A DNA stretch of 64,000 nucleotides from Leptasterias polaris (lineage: Eukaryota > Echinodermata > Asteroidea > Forcipulatida > Asteriidae): assembly GCA_037783415.1 (NCBI GenBank), contig JAZGTN010000232.1, positions 248,001 through 312,000 on the forward strand, given 5' to 3'. This document shows, piece after piece, positions 24,521 through 37,414 of the stretch. The translations under genes and the position numbers were made by a program. The notes under the pieces are model-generated. The model searched no databases and was not told where the DNA came from. It saw only the letters and a list, made by a program, of their open reading frames with translations. How positions within the stretch are numbered: position 1 is the stretch's first letter; every line of letters starts with the position of its first letter.

Positions 24521-24531
24521 CCACTAGACGA
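24521..24531 (-). promoter_or_regulatory. A box of a representative tRNA-His copy
   Basis: Gene positions 8-18 read TCGTCTAGTGG on the minus strand, close to the A-box consensus and like other eukaryotic tRNA-His genes. Many variant copies read TCGTCGAATGG or TCGTCGAATAG here, which changes positions 13, 15 and sometimes 17. Confidence 0.85.
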
Positions 24532-24639
24532 TCACGGCGAGCTACTTGACACATGATGCTTCTATTCTTTTTACAGTTGTATCTTGTTAATTTGTACATA
24601 AAATATATAATTGAAAAACATAAAAGAAACACAAGTTTG

Positions 24640-24711
24640 TGCCATGACCAGGATTCGATCCTGTGTTATTGCGACCACACCACAATGTCCTAACCACTAG
24701 ACGATCACGGC
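24640..24711 (-). pseudogene. Variant tRNA-His family with altered anticodon arm and B box (nine copies)
   Basis: Nine copies share the same set of changes (24640, 24986, 25332, 27231, 28615, 28961, 29307, 29999, 30345). In the anticodon arm 30 is C->T and 32 is T->G. In the T arm 49 is C->A, which breaks the 49-65 pair, and 54 is T->A inside the B box. Anticodon GTG is kept. The B-box and T-stem changes suggest weak or no transcription, hence pseudogene, but the family was duplicated repeatedly. All nine lie in the left 6.3 kb of the array, mostly alternating with normal copies. Confidence 0.75.
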
Positions 24712-27700
24712 GAGCTACTTGACACATGATGCTTCTCTTCTTTTTACAGTTGTAGCTTGTTTATTTGTACATAAAATATATACTAAAAAAGCCTAAAAGA
24801 AAAACAAGTTTGTGCCATGACCAGGATTCGAACCTGGGTTATTGCGACCACAACGCAATGTCCTAACCACTAGACGATCACGGCGAGCTACTTGACACAT
24901 GATGCTTCTATTCTTTTTACAGTTGTATCTTGTTAATTTGTACATAAAATATATAATTGAAAAACATAAAAGAAACACAAGTTTGTGCCATGACCAGGAT
25001 TCGATCCTGTGTTATTGCGACCACACCACAATGTCCTAACCACTAGACGATCACGGCGAGCTACTTGACACATGATGCTTCTCTTCTTTTTACAGTTGTA
25101 GCTTGTTTATTTGTACATAAAATATATACTAAAAAAGCCTAAAAGAAAAACAAGTTTGTGCCATGACCAGGATTCGAACCTGGGTTATTGCGACCACAAC
25201 GCAATGTCCTAACCACTAGACGATCACGGCGAGCTACTTGACACATGATGCTTCTGTTCTTTTTACAGTTGTAGCTTGTTAATTTGTACATAAAATATAT
25301 AACTGAAAAACATAAAAGAAAAACAAGTTTGTGCCATGACCAGGATTCGATCCTGTGTTATTGCGACCACACCACAATGTCCTAACCACTAGACGATCAC
25401 GGCGAGCTACTTGACACATGATGCTTCTCTTCTTTTTACAGTTGTAGCTTGTTTATTTGTACATAACATATATACTAAAAAAGCCTAAAAGAAAAACAAG
25501 TTTGTGCCATGACCAGGATTCGAACCTGGGTTATTGCGACCACAACGCAATGTCCTAACCACTAGACGATCACGGCGAGCTGATTGACACATGATGCTTC
25601 TCTTCTTTTTACAGTTGTAGCTTGTTAATTTGTACATAAAATATATAATTGAAAAACATAAAAAAAAGAAAGATGGTGCCATGACCAGGATTCGAACCTG
25701 GGTTATTGCGACCACAACGCAATGTCCTAACCACTAGACGATCACGGCGAGCTACTTGACACATGATGTTTCTGTTCTTTTTACAGTTGTAGCTTGTTTA
25801 TTTGTACATAAAATATATACTTAAAGAGCCTAAAAGAAAAACAAGATTGTGCCATGACCAGGATTCGAACCTGGGTTATTGCGACCACAACGCAATGTCC
25901 TAACCACTAGACGATCACGGCGAGCTACTTGACACATGATGCTTCTCTTCTTTTTACAGTTGTAGCTTGTTTATTTGTACATAAAATATATACTTAAAAA
26001 GCCTTAAAGAAAACAAGATGGTGCCATGACCAGGATTCGAGCCTGGGTTATTGCGACCACAACGCAATGTCCCAACCACTAGACGATCACGGCGAGCTGA
26101 TTGGCACATGATGCTTCTCTTCTCTTTACAGTTGTAGCTTGTTAATTTGTACATAAAATATATAATTGAAAAATATAAAGGAAAAACAAGATTGTGCCAT
26201 GACCAGGATTCGAACCTGGGTTATTGCGCCCACAACGCAATGCCCTAACTATTCGACGATCACGGCGAGCTGATTGACACATGATGCTTCTCTTTTCTTT
26301 ACATTTGTAGCTTGTTAATTTGTACATAAAATATATAATTGAAAAACATAAAAGAAAAACAAGTTTGTGCCATGACCAGGATTCGAACCTGGGTTATTGC
26401 GACCACAACGCAATGTCCTAACCACTAGACGATCACGGCGAGCTGATTGACACATGATGTGTCTCTTCTCTTTTACAGTTGTAGCTTGTTAATTTGTACA
26501 TAAAAAATACTCAAAAGCCTTAAAGAAAAACAAGATGGTGCCATGACCAGGATTCGAACCTGGGTTATTGCGACCACAACGCAATGTCCTAACCACTAGA
26601 CGATCACGGCGAGCTGATTGACACATGATGCTTTTCTTCTCTTTACAGTTGTAGCTTGTTAATTTGTACATAAAATATATAATTGAAAAACATAAAAGAA
26701 AAACAAGATGGTGCCATGACCAGGATTCGAACCTGGGTTATTGCGACCACAACGCAATGTCCTAACCACTAGACGATCACGGCGAGCTACTTGACACATG
26801 ATGTTTCTGTTCTTTTTACAGTTGTAGCTTGTTTATTTGTACATAAAATATATACTTAAAGAGCCTAAAAGAAAAACAAGATTGTGCCACGACCAGGATT
26901 CGAACCTGGGTTATTGCGACCACAACGCAATGTCCTAACCACTAGACGATCACGGCGAGCTACTTGACACATGATGCTTCTCTTCTTTTTACAGTTGTAG
27001 CTTGTTTATTTGTACATAAAATATATACTTAAAGAGCCTAAAAGAAAAACAAGATTGTGCCATGACCAGGATTCGAACCTGGGTTATTGCGACCACAACG
27101 CAATGTCCTAACCACTAGACGATCACGGCGAGCTACTTGACACATGATGCTTCTATTCTTTTTACAGTTGTATCTTGTTAATTTGTACATAAAATATATA
27201 ATTGAAAAACATAAAAGAAAAACAAGTTTGTGCCATGACCAGGATTCGATCCTGTGTTATTGCGACCACACCACAATGTCCTAACCACTAGACGATCACG
27301 GCGAGCTACTTGACACATGATGCTTCTCTTCTTTTTACAGTTGTAGCTTGTTTATTTGTACATAAAATATATACTAAAAAATCCTAAAAGAAAAACAAGT
27401 TTGTGCCATGACCAGGATTCGAACCTGGGTTATTGCGACCACAACGCAATGTCCTAACCACTAGACGATCACGGCGAGCTGATTGACACATGATGCTTCT
27501 CTTCTCTTTACAGTTGTAGCTTGTTAATTTGTACATAAAATATATAACTGAAAAACATAAAAGAAAAACAAGTTTGTGCCATGACCAGGATTCGAACCTG
27601 GGTTATTGCGACCACAACGCAATGTCCTAACCACTAGACGATCACGGCGAGCTACTTGACACATGATGCTTCTGTTCTTTTTACAGTTGTAGCTTGTTTA

Positions 27701-30700
27701 TTTGTACATAAAATATATACTTAAAGAGCCTAAAAGAAAAACAAGATTGTGCCATGACCAGGATTCGAGCCTGGGTTATTGCGACCACAACGCAATGTCC
27801 TAACCACTAGACGATCACGGCGAGCTACTTGACACATGATGCTTCTCTTCTTTTTACAGTTGTAGCTTGTTAATTTGTACATAAAATATATAATTGAAAA
27901 ACATAAAAGAAAAACAAGATGGTGCCATGACCAGGATTCGAACCTGGGTTATTGCGACCACAACGCAATGTCCTAACCACTAGACGATCACGGCGAGCTA
28001 CTTGACACATGATGTTTCTGTTCTTTTTACAGTTGTAGCTTGTTTATTTGTACATAAAATATATACTTAAAGAGCCTAAAAGAAAAACAAGATTGTGCCA
28101 TGACCAGGATTCGAACCTGGGTTATTGCGACCACAACGCAATGTCCTAACCACTAGACGATCACGGCGAGCTACTTGACACATGATGCTTCTCTTCTTTT
28201 TACAGTTGTAGCTTGTTTATTTGTACATAAAATATATACTTAAAGAGCCTAAAAGAAAAACAAGATTGTGCCATGACCAGGATTCGAACCTGGGTTATTG
28301 CGACCACAACGCAATGTCCTAACCACTAGACGATCACGGCGAGCTACTTGACACATGATGCTTCTCTTCTTTTTACAGTTGTAGCTTGTTTATTTGTACA
28401 TAAAATATATACTAAAAAAGCCTAAAAGAAAAACAAGTTTGTGCCATGACCAGGATTCGAACCTGGGTTATTGCGACCACAACGCAATGTCCTAACCACT
28501 AGACGATCACGGCGAGCTACTTGACACATGATGCTTCTATTCTTTTTACAGTTGTATCTTGTTAATTTGTACATAAAATATATAATTGAAAAACATAAAA
28601 GAAAAACAAGTTTGTGCCATGACCAGGATTCGATCCTGTGTTATTGCGACCACACCACAATGTCCTAACCACTAGACGATCACGGCGAGCTACTTGACAC
28701 ATGATGCTTCTCTTCTTTTTACAGTTGTAGCTTGTTTATTTGTACATAAAATATATACTAAAAAAGCCTAAAAGAAAAACAAGTTTGTGCCATGACCAGG
28801 ATTCGAACCTGGGTTATTGCGACCACAACGCAATGTCCTAACCACTAGACGATCACGGCGAGCTACTTGACACATGATGCTTCTATTCTTTTTACAGTTG
28901 TATCTTGTTAATTTGTACATAAAATATATAATTGAAAAACATAAAAGAAAAACAAGTTTGTGCCATGACCAGGATTCGATCCTGTGTTATTGCGACCACA
29001 CCACAATGTCCTAACCACTAGACGATCACGGCGAGCTACTTGACACATGATGCTTCTCTTCTTTTTACAGTTGTAGCTTGTTTATTTGTACATAAAATAT
29101 ATACTAAAAAAGCCTAAAAGAAAAACAAGTTTGTGCCATGACCAGGATTCGAACCTGGGTTATTGCGACCACAACGCAATGTCCTAACCACTAGACGATC
29201 ACGGCGAGCTACTTGACACATGATGCTTCTGTTCTTTTTACAGTTGTAGCTTGTTAATTTGTACATAAAATATATAACTGAAAAACATAAAAGAAAAACA
29301 AGTTTGTGCCATGACCAGGATTCGATCCTGTGTTATTGCGACCACACCACAATGTCCTAACCACTAGACGATCACGGCGAGCTACTTGACACATGATGCT
29401 TCTCTTCTTTTTACAGTTGTAGCTTGTTTATTTGTACATAAAATATATACTAAAAAAGCCTAAAAGAAAAACAAGTTTGTGCCATGACCAGGATTCGAAC
29501 CTGGGTTATTGCGACCACAACGCAATGTCCTAACCACTAGACGATCACGGCGAGCTACTTGACACATGATGCTTCTCTTCTTTTTACAGTTGTAGCTTGT
29601 TTATTTGTACATAAAATATATACTTAAAGAGCCTAAAAGAAAAACAAGATTGTGCCATGACCAGGATTCGAACCTGGGTTATTGCGACCACAACGCAATG
29701 TCCTAACCACTAGACGATCACGGCGAGCTACTTGACACATGATGCTTCTCTTCTTTTTACAGTTGTAGCTTGTTTATTTGTACATAAAATATATACTAAA
29801 AAAGCCTAAAAGAAAAACAAGTTTGTGCCATGACCAGGATTCGAACCTGGGTTATTGCGACCACAACGCAATGTCCTAACCACTAGACGATCACGGCGAG
29901 CTACTTGACACATGATGCTTCTATTCTTTTTACAGTTGTATCTTGTTAATTTGTACATAAAATATATAATTGAAAAACATAAAAGAAAAACAAGTTTGTG
30001 CCATGACCAGGATTCGATCCTGTGTTATTGCGACCACACCACAATGTCCTAACCACTAGACGATCACGGCGAGCTACTTGACACATGATGCTTCTCTTCT
30101 TTTTACAGTTGTAGCTTGTTTATTTGTACATAAAATATATACTAAAAAAGCCTAAAAGAAAAACAAGTTTGTGCCATGACCAGGATTCGAACCTGGGTTA
30201 TTGCGACCACAACGCAATGTCCTAACCACTAGACGATCACGGCGAGCTACTTGACACATGATGCTTCTGTTCTTTTTACAGTTGTAGCTTGTTAATTTGT
30301 ACATAAAATATATAACTGAAAAACATAAAAGAAAAACAAGTTTGTGCCATGACCAGGATTCGATCCTGTGTTATTGCGACCACACCACAATGTCCTAACC
30401 ACTAGACGATCACGGCGAGCTACTTGACACATGATGCTTCTCTTCTTTTTACAGTTGTAGCTTGTTTATTTGTACATAAAATATATACTAAAAAAGCCTA
30501 AAAGAAAAACAAGTTTGTGCCATGACCAGGATTCGAACCTGGGTTATTGCGACCACAACGCAATGTCCTAACCACTAGACGATCACGGCGAGCTGACTGA
30601 CACATGATGCTTCTCTTCTCATTACAGTTGTAGCTTGTTAATTTGTACATAAAATATATAACTGAAAAACATAAAAGAAAAACAAGTTTGTGCCATGACC

Positions 30701-31892
30701 AGGATTCGAACCTGGGTTATTGCGACCACAACGCAATGTCCTAACCACTAGACGATCACGGCGAGCTACTTGACACATGATGCTTCTCTTCTTTTTACAG
30801 TTGTAGCTTGTTAATTTGTACATAAAATATATAATTGAAAAATATAAAGGAAAAACAAGATTGTGCCATGACCAGGATTCGAACCAGGGTTATTGCGACC
30901 ACAACGCAATGTCCTAACCATTCGACGATCACGGCGAGCTGACTGACACATGATGTTTCTCTTCTCTTTACAGTTGTAGCTTGTTAATTTGTACATAAAA
31001 AATACTCAAAAGCCTTAAAGAAAAACAAGATGGTGCCATGACCAGGATTCGAACCTGGGTTATTGCGACCACAACGCAATGTCCTAACCACTAGACGATC
31101 ACGGCGAGCTACTTGACACATGATGTTTCTGTTCTTTTTACAGTTGTAGCTTGTTAATTTGTACATAAAATATATAATTGAAAAATATAAAGGAAAAACA
31201 AGATTGTTCCATGACCAGGATTCGAACCTGGGTTATTGCGACCACAACGCAATGTCCTAACCATTCGACGTTCACGGCGAGCTGATTGACACATGATGCT
31301 TCTCTTCTCTTTACAGTTGTAGCTTGTTAATTTGTACATAAAAAATACTTAAAAAGCCTTAAAGAAAACAAGATGGTGCCATGACCAGGATTCGAGCCTG
31401 GGTTATTGCGACCACAACGCAATGTCCCAACCACTAGACGATCACGGCGAGCTGATTGGCACATGATGCTTCTCTTCTCTTTACAGTTGTAGCTTGTTAA
31501 TTTGTACATAAAATATATAATTGAAAAATATAAAGGAAAAACAAGATTGTGCCATGACCAGGATTCGAACCTGGGTTATTGCGCCCACAACGCAATGTCC
31601 TAACCATTCGACGTTCACGGCGAGCTGATTGACACATGATGCTTCTCTTCTCTTTACAGTTGTAGCTTGTTAATTTGAACATAAAAAATACTTAAAAAGC
31701 CTTAAAGAAAACAAGATGGTGCCATGACCAGGATTCGAGCCTGGGTTATTGCGACCACAACGCAATGTCCCAACCACTAGACGATCACGGCGAGCTGATT
31801 GGCACATGATGCTTCTCTTCTCTTTACAGTTGTAGCTTGTTAATTTGTACATAAAATATATAATTGCAAAATATAAAGGAAAAACAAGATTG

Positions 31893-34800
31893 TGCCATGA
31901 CCAGGATTCGAACCTGGGTTATTGCGCCCACAACGCAATGTCCTAACTATTCGATGATCACGGCGAGCTGATTGACACATGATGCTTCTCTTTTCTTTAC
32001 ATTTGTAGCTTGTTAATTTGTACATAAAATATATAATTGAAAAACATAAAAGAAAAACAAGTTTGTGCCATGACCAGGATTCGAACCTGGGTTATTGCGA
32101 CCACAACGCAATGTCCTAACCACTAGACGATCACGGCGAGCTGATTGACACATGATGCGTCTCTTCTCTTTTACAGTTGTAGCTTGTTAATTTGTACATC
32201 AAAAATACTCAAAAGCCTTAAAGAAAAACAAGATGGTGCCATGACCAGGATTCGAACCTGGGTTATTGCGACCACAACGCAATGTCCTAACCACTAGACG
32301 ATCACGGCGAGCTGATTGACACATGATGCTTTTCTTCTCTTTACAGTTGTAGCTTGTTAATTTGTACATAAAATATATAATTGAAAAACATAAAAGAAAA
32401 ACAAGATGGTGCCATGACCAGGATTCGAACCTGGGTTATTGCGACCACAACGCAATGTCCTAACCACTAGACGATCACGGCGAGCTACTTGACACATGAT
32501 GTTTCTGTTCTTTTTACAGTTGTAGCTTGTTTATTTGTACATAAAATATATACTTAAAGAGCCTAAAAGAAAAACAAGATTGTGCCATGACCAGGATTCG
32601 AACCTGGGTTATTGCGACCACAACGCAATGTCCTAACCACTAGACGATCACGGCGAGCTACTTGACACATGATGCTTCTCTTCTTTTTACAGTTGTAGCT
32701 TGTTTATTTGTACAACAAATATTTACTAAAAAAGCCTAAAAGAAAAACAAGTTTGTGCCATGACCAGGATTCGAACCTGGGTTATTGCGACCACAACGCA
32801 ATGTCCTAACCATTCGACGATCACGGCGAGCTGATTGACACATGATGCTTCTCTTCTCTTTACAGTTGTAGCTTGTTAATTTGTACATAAAATATATAAT
32901 TGAAAAACATAAAAGAAAAACAAGATGGTGCCATGACCTGGATTCGAACCTGGGTTATTGCGACCACAACGCAATGTCCTAACCACTAGACGATCACGGC
33001 GAGCTACTTGACACATGATGTTTCTGTTCTTTTTACAGTTGTAGCTTGTTTATTTGTACATAAAATATATACTTAAAGAGCCTAAAAGAAAAACAAGATT
33101 GTGCCATGACCAGGATTCGAACCTGGGTTATTGCGACCACAACGCAATGTCCTAACCACTAGACGATCACGGCGAGCTACTTGACACATGATGCTTCTCT
33201 TCTTTTTACAGTTGTAGCTTGTTTATTTGTACAACAAATATTTACTAAAAAAGCCTTAAAGAAAACAAAATGGTGCCATGACCAAGATTCGAGCCTGGGT
33301 TATTTCGACCACAACGCAATGTCCCAACCACTAGACGATCACGGCGAGCTGATTGGCACATGATGCTTCTCTTCTCTTTACAGTTGTAGCTTGTTAATTT
33401 GTACATAAAATATATAATTGAAAAATATAAAGGAAAAACAAGATTGTGCCATGACCAGGATTCGAACCTGGGTTATTGCGACCACAACGCAATGTCCCAA
33501 CCACTAGACGATCACGGCGAGCTGATTGGCACATGATGCTTCTCTTCTCTTTACAGTTGTAGCTTGTTAATTTGTACATAAAATATATAATTGCAAAATA
33601 TAAAGGAAAAACAAGATTGTGCCATGACCAGGATTCGAACCTGGGTTATTGCGCCCACAACGCAATGTCCTAACTATTCGACGATCACGGCGAGCTGATT
33701 GACACATGATGCTTCTCTTTTCTTTACATTTGTAGCTTGTTAATTTGTACATAAAATATATAATTGAAAAACATAAAAGAAAAACAAGTTTGTGCCATGA
33801 CCAGGATTCGAACCTGGGTTATTGCGACCACAACGCAATGTCCTAACCACTAGACGATCACGGCGAGCTGATTGACACATGATGCGTCTCTTCTCTTTTA
33901 CAGTTGTAGCTTGTTAATTTGTACATCAAAAATACTCAAAAGCCTTAAAGAAAAACAAGATGGTGCCATGACCAGGATTCGAACCTGGGTTATTGCGACC
34001 ACAACGCAATGTCCTAACCACTAGACGATCACGGCGAGCTGATTGACACATGATGCTTTTCTTCTCTTTACAGTTGTAGCTTGTTAATTTGTACATAAAA
34101 TATATAATTGAAAAACATAAAAGAAAAACAAGATGGTGCCATGACCAGGATTCGAACCTGGGTTATTGCGACCACAACGCAATGTCCTAACCACTAGACG
34201 ATCACGGCGAGCTACTTGACACATGATGTTTCTGTTCTTTTTACAGTTGTAGCTTGTTTATTTGTACATAAAATATATACTTAAAGAGCCTAAAAGAAAA
34301 ACAAGATTGTGCCATGACCAGGATTCGAACCTGGGTTATTGCGACCACAACGCAATGTCCTAACCACTAGACGATCACGGCGAGCTACTTGACACATGAT
34401 GCTTCTCTTCTTTTTACAGTTGTAGCTTGTTTATTTGTACAACAAATATTTACTAAAAAAGCCTAAAAGAAAAACAAGTTTGTGCCATGACCAGGATTCG
34501 AACCTGGGTTATTGCGACCACAACGCAATGTCCTAACCATTCGACGATCACGGCGAGCTGATTGACACATGATGCTTCTCTTCTCTTTACAGTTGTAGCT
34601 TGTTAATTTGTACATAAAATATATAATTGAAAAACATAAAAGAAAAACAAGATGGTGCCATGACCAGGATTCGAACCTGGGTTATTGCGACCACAACGCA
34701 ATGTCCTAACCACTAGACGATCACGGCGAGCTACTTGACACATGATGTTTCTGTTCTTTTTACAGTTGTAGCTTGTTTATTTGTACATAAAATATATACT

Positions 34801-35346
34801 TAAAGAGCCTAAAAGAAAAACAAGATTGTGCCATGACCAGGATTCGAACCTGGGTTATTGCGACCACAACGCAATGTCCTAACCACTAGACGATCACGGC
34901 GAGCTACTTGACACATGATGCTTCTCTTCTTTTTACAGTTGTAGCTTGTTTATTTGTACAACAAATATTTACTAAAAAAGCCTTAAAGAAAACAAAATGG
35001 TGCCATGACCAAGATTCGAGCCTGGGTTATTTCGACCACAACGCAATGTCCCAACCACTAGACGATCACGGCGAGCTGATTGGCACATGATGCTTCTCTT
35101 CTCTTTACAGTTGTAGCTTGTTAATTTGTACATAAAATATATAATTGAAAAATATAAAGGAAAAACAAGATTGTGCCATGACCAGGATTCGAACCTGGGT
35201 TATTGCGCCCAAAACGCAATGTCCTAACTATTCGACGATCACGGCGAGCTGATTGACACATGATGCTTCTCTTTTCTTTACATTTGTAGCTTGTTAATTT
35301 GTACATAAAATATATAATTGAAAAACATAAAAGAAAAACAAGTTTG
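31893..35346 (-). repeat. 1,727-bp ten-gene tandem duplication
   Basis: Ten successive copies from 31893 to 33447 recur at 33620 to 35174 with exactly 1,727-bp offset. Private markers are shared, such as the ttatttcgacc change in copies 33274 and 35001 and the spacer acaacaaatattta. Part of the block appears again at an offset of 1,554 bp (for example 33793 to 35347), that is, one unit shorter. Confidence 0.85.
35174..35245 (-). tRNA. tRNA with His body and anticodon TTG (Gln)
   Basis: The anticodon loop reads TTTTGGG, so G34->T changes the anticodon from GTG to TTG, which would read Gln CAA codons. Position 38 G and the D-arm changes are shared with its neighbour family. The rest of the fold is intact. 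Whether it is expressed or charged is unknown; a HisRS that needs G-1 and the GTG anticodon should discriminate against it. Confidence 0.75.
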
Positions 35347-37414
35347 TGCCATGACCAGGATTCGAACCTGGGTTATTGCGACCACAACGCAATGTCCTAA
35401 CCACTAGACGATCACGGCGAGCTGATTGACACATGATGCGTCTCTTCTCTTTTACAGTTGTAGCTTGTTAATTTGTACATAAAAAATACTCAGAAGCCTT
35501 AAAGAAAAACAAGATGGTGCCATGACCAGGATTCGAACCTGGGTTATTGCGACCACAACGCAATGTCCTAACCACTAGACGATCACGGCGAGCTGATTGA
35601 CACATGATGCTTTTCTTCTCTTTACAGTTGTAGCTTGTTAATTTGTACATAAAATATATAATTGAAAAACATAAAAGAAAAACAAGATGGTGCCATGACC
35701 AGGATTCGAACCTGGGTTATTGCGACCACAACGCAATGTCCTAACCACTAGACGATCACGGCGAGCTACTTGACACATGATGTTTCTGTTCTTTTTACAG
35801 TTGTAGCTTGTTTATTTGTACATAAAATATATACTTAAAGAGCCTAAAAGAAAAACAAGATTGTGCCATGACCAGGATTCGAACCTGGGTTATTGCGACC
35901 ACAACGCAATGTCCTAACCACTAGACGATCACGGCGAGCTACTTGACACATGATGCTTCTCTTCTTTTTACAGTTGTAGCTTGTTTATTTGTACATAAAA
36001 TATATACTTAAAGAGCCTAAAAGAAAAACAAGATTGTGCCATGACCAGGATTCGAACCTGGGTTATTGCGACCACAACGCAATGTCCTAACCACTAGACG
36101 ATCACGGCGAGCTACTTGACACATGATGCTTTTCTTCTCTTTACAGTTGTAGCTTGTTAATTTGTACATAAAATATATAATTGAAAAATATAAAGGAAAA
36201 ACAAGATTGTGCCATGACCAGGATTCGAACCTGGGTTATTGCGACCACAACGCAATGTCCTAACCATTCGACGTTCACAGCGAGCTGATTGACACATGAT
36301 GCTTCTCTTCTCTTTACAGTTGTAGGTTGTTAATTTGTACATAAAAAATACTTAAAAAGCCTTAAAGAAAACAAGATGGTGCCATGACCAGGATTCGAAC
36401 CTGGGTTATTGCGACCACAACGCAATGTCCTAACCATTCGACGATCACGGCGAGCTGATTGACACATGATGCTTCTCTTCTCTTTACAGTTGTAGCTTGT
36501 TAATTTGTACATAAAATATATAATTGAAAAATATAAAGGAAAAACAAGATTGTGCCATGACCAGGATTCGAACCTGGGTTATTGCGACCACAACGCAATG
36601 TCCTAACCATTCGACGTTCACAGCGAGCTGATTGACACATGATGCTTCTCTTCTCTTTACAGTTGTAGCTTGTTAATTTGTACATAAAAAATACTTAAAA
36701 AGCCTTAAAGAAAACAAGATGGTGCCATGACCAGGATTCGAGCCTGGGTTATTGCGACCACAACGCAATGTCCTAACCACTAGACGATCACGGCGAGCTA
36801 CTTGACACATGATGTTTCTGTTCTTTTTACAGTTGTAGCTTGTTTATTTGTACATAAAATATATACTTAAAGAGCCTAAAAGAAAAACAAGATTGTGCCA
36901 TGACCAGGATTCGAACCTGGGTTATTGCGACCACAACGCAATGTCCTAACCACTAGACGATCACGGCGAGCTACTTGACACATGATGCTTCTCTTCTTTT
37001 TACAGTTGTAGCTTGTTTATTTGTACATAAAATATATACTTAAAGAGCCTAAAAGAAAAACAAGATTGTGCCATGACCAGGATTCGAACCTGGGTTATTG
37101 CGACCACAACGCAATGTCCTAACCACTAGACGATCACGGCGAGCTACTTGACACATGATGCTTCTCTTCTTTTTACAGTTGTAGCTTGTTTATTTGTACA
37201 ACAAATATTTACTAAAAAAGCCTAAAAGAAAAACAAGTTTGTGCCATGACCAGGATTCGAACCAGGGTTATTGCGACCACAACGCAATGTCCCAACCACT
37301 AGACGATCACGGCGAGCTGATTGGCACATGATGCTTCTCTTCTCTTTACAGTTGTAGCTTGTTAATTTGTACATAAAATATATAATTGAAAAATATAAAG
37401 GAAAAACAAGATTG

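Larger units (their letters stand above)
24467..25504 (-). repeat. 346-bp dimer repeat, three in a row
   Basis: A normal copy and a variant copy (as at 24640) form a 346-bp unit, repeated at 24467, 24813 and 25159 with almost no differences. The same dimer recurs at about 28442-29479 and 29826-30517. This is the simplest higher-order unit of the array. Confidence 0.85.
24124..30589 (-). tRNA. tRNA-His(GTG) array block A, 38 copies
   Basis: Lowest coordinates (3' ends) of the 72-nt genes: 24124, 24294, 24467, 24640p, 24813, 24986p, 25159, 25332p, 25505, 25677, 25850, 26022, 26195, 26368, 26539, 26712, 26885, 27058, 27231p, 27404, 27577, 27750, 27923, 28096, 28269, 28442, 28615p, 28788, 28961p, 29134, 29307p, 29480, 29653, 29826, 29999p, 30172, 30345p, 30518 (p = variant described at 24640). 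The common gene folds well. It has a 7-bp acceptor stem with one G-T pair, a 4-bp D stem, a TTGCG/CGCAA anticodon stem, loop TTGTGGT with anticodon GTG, a CCAGG/CCTGG T stem and discriminator A. There is no intron, and CCA is not encoded, as usual in eukaryotes. Most non-p copies are intact. Confidence 0.95.
30691..37313 (-). tRNA. tRNA-His(GTG) array block B, 39 copies
   Basis: Lowest coordinates: 30691, 30864, 31034, 31207, 31377, 31550, 31720, 31893, 32066, 32237, 32410, 32583, 32756, 32929, 33102, 33274, 33447, 33620, 33793, 33964, 34137, 34310, 34483, 34656, 34829, 35001, 35174 (anticodon TTG), 35347, 35518, 35691, 35864, 36037, 36210, 36380, 36553, 36723, 36896, 37069, 37242. T8->A copies lie at 31207, 31550, 36210 and 36553. 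T54->C copies lie at 31377, 31720, 33274, 35001 and 36723. Copies with loop position 38 changed to G lie at 31550, 31893, 33620 and 35174. The copies at 30864 and 37242 share a T-stem change (gaaccaggg). Confidence 0.94.

Noticed and set aside
33181..35090. Two identical 60-codon plus-strand frames 1,727 bp apart
   Set aside because: These are antisense readings of duplicated tRNA units; their identity reflects the block duplication.
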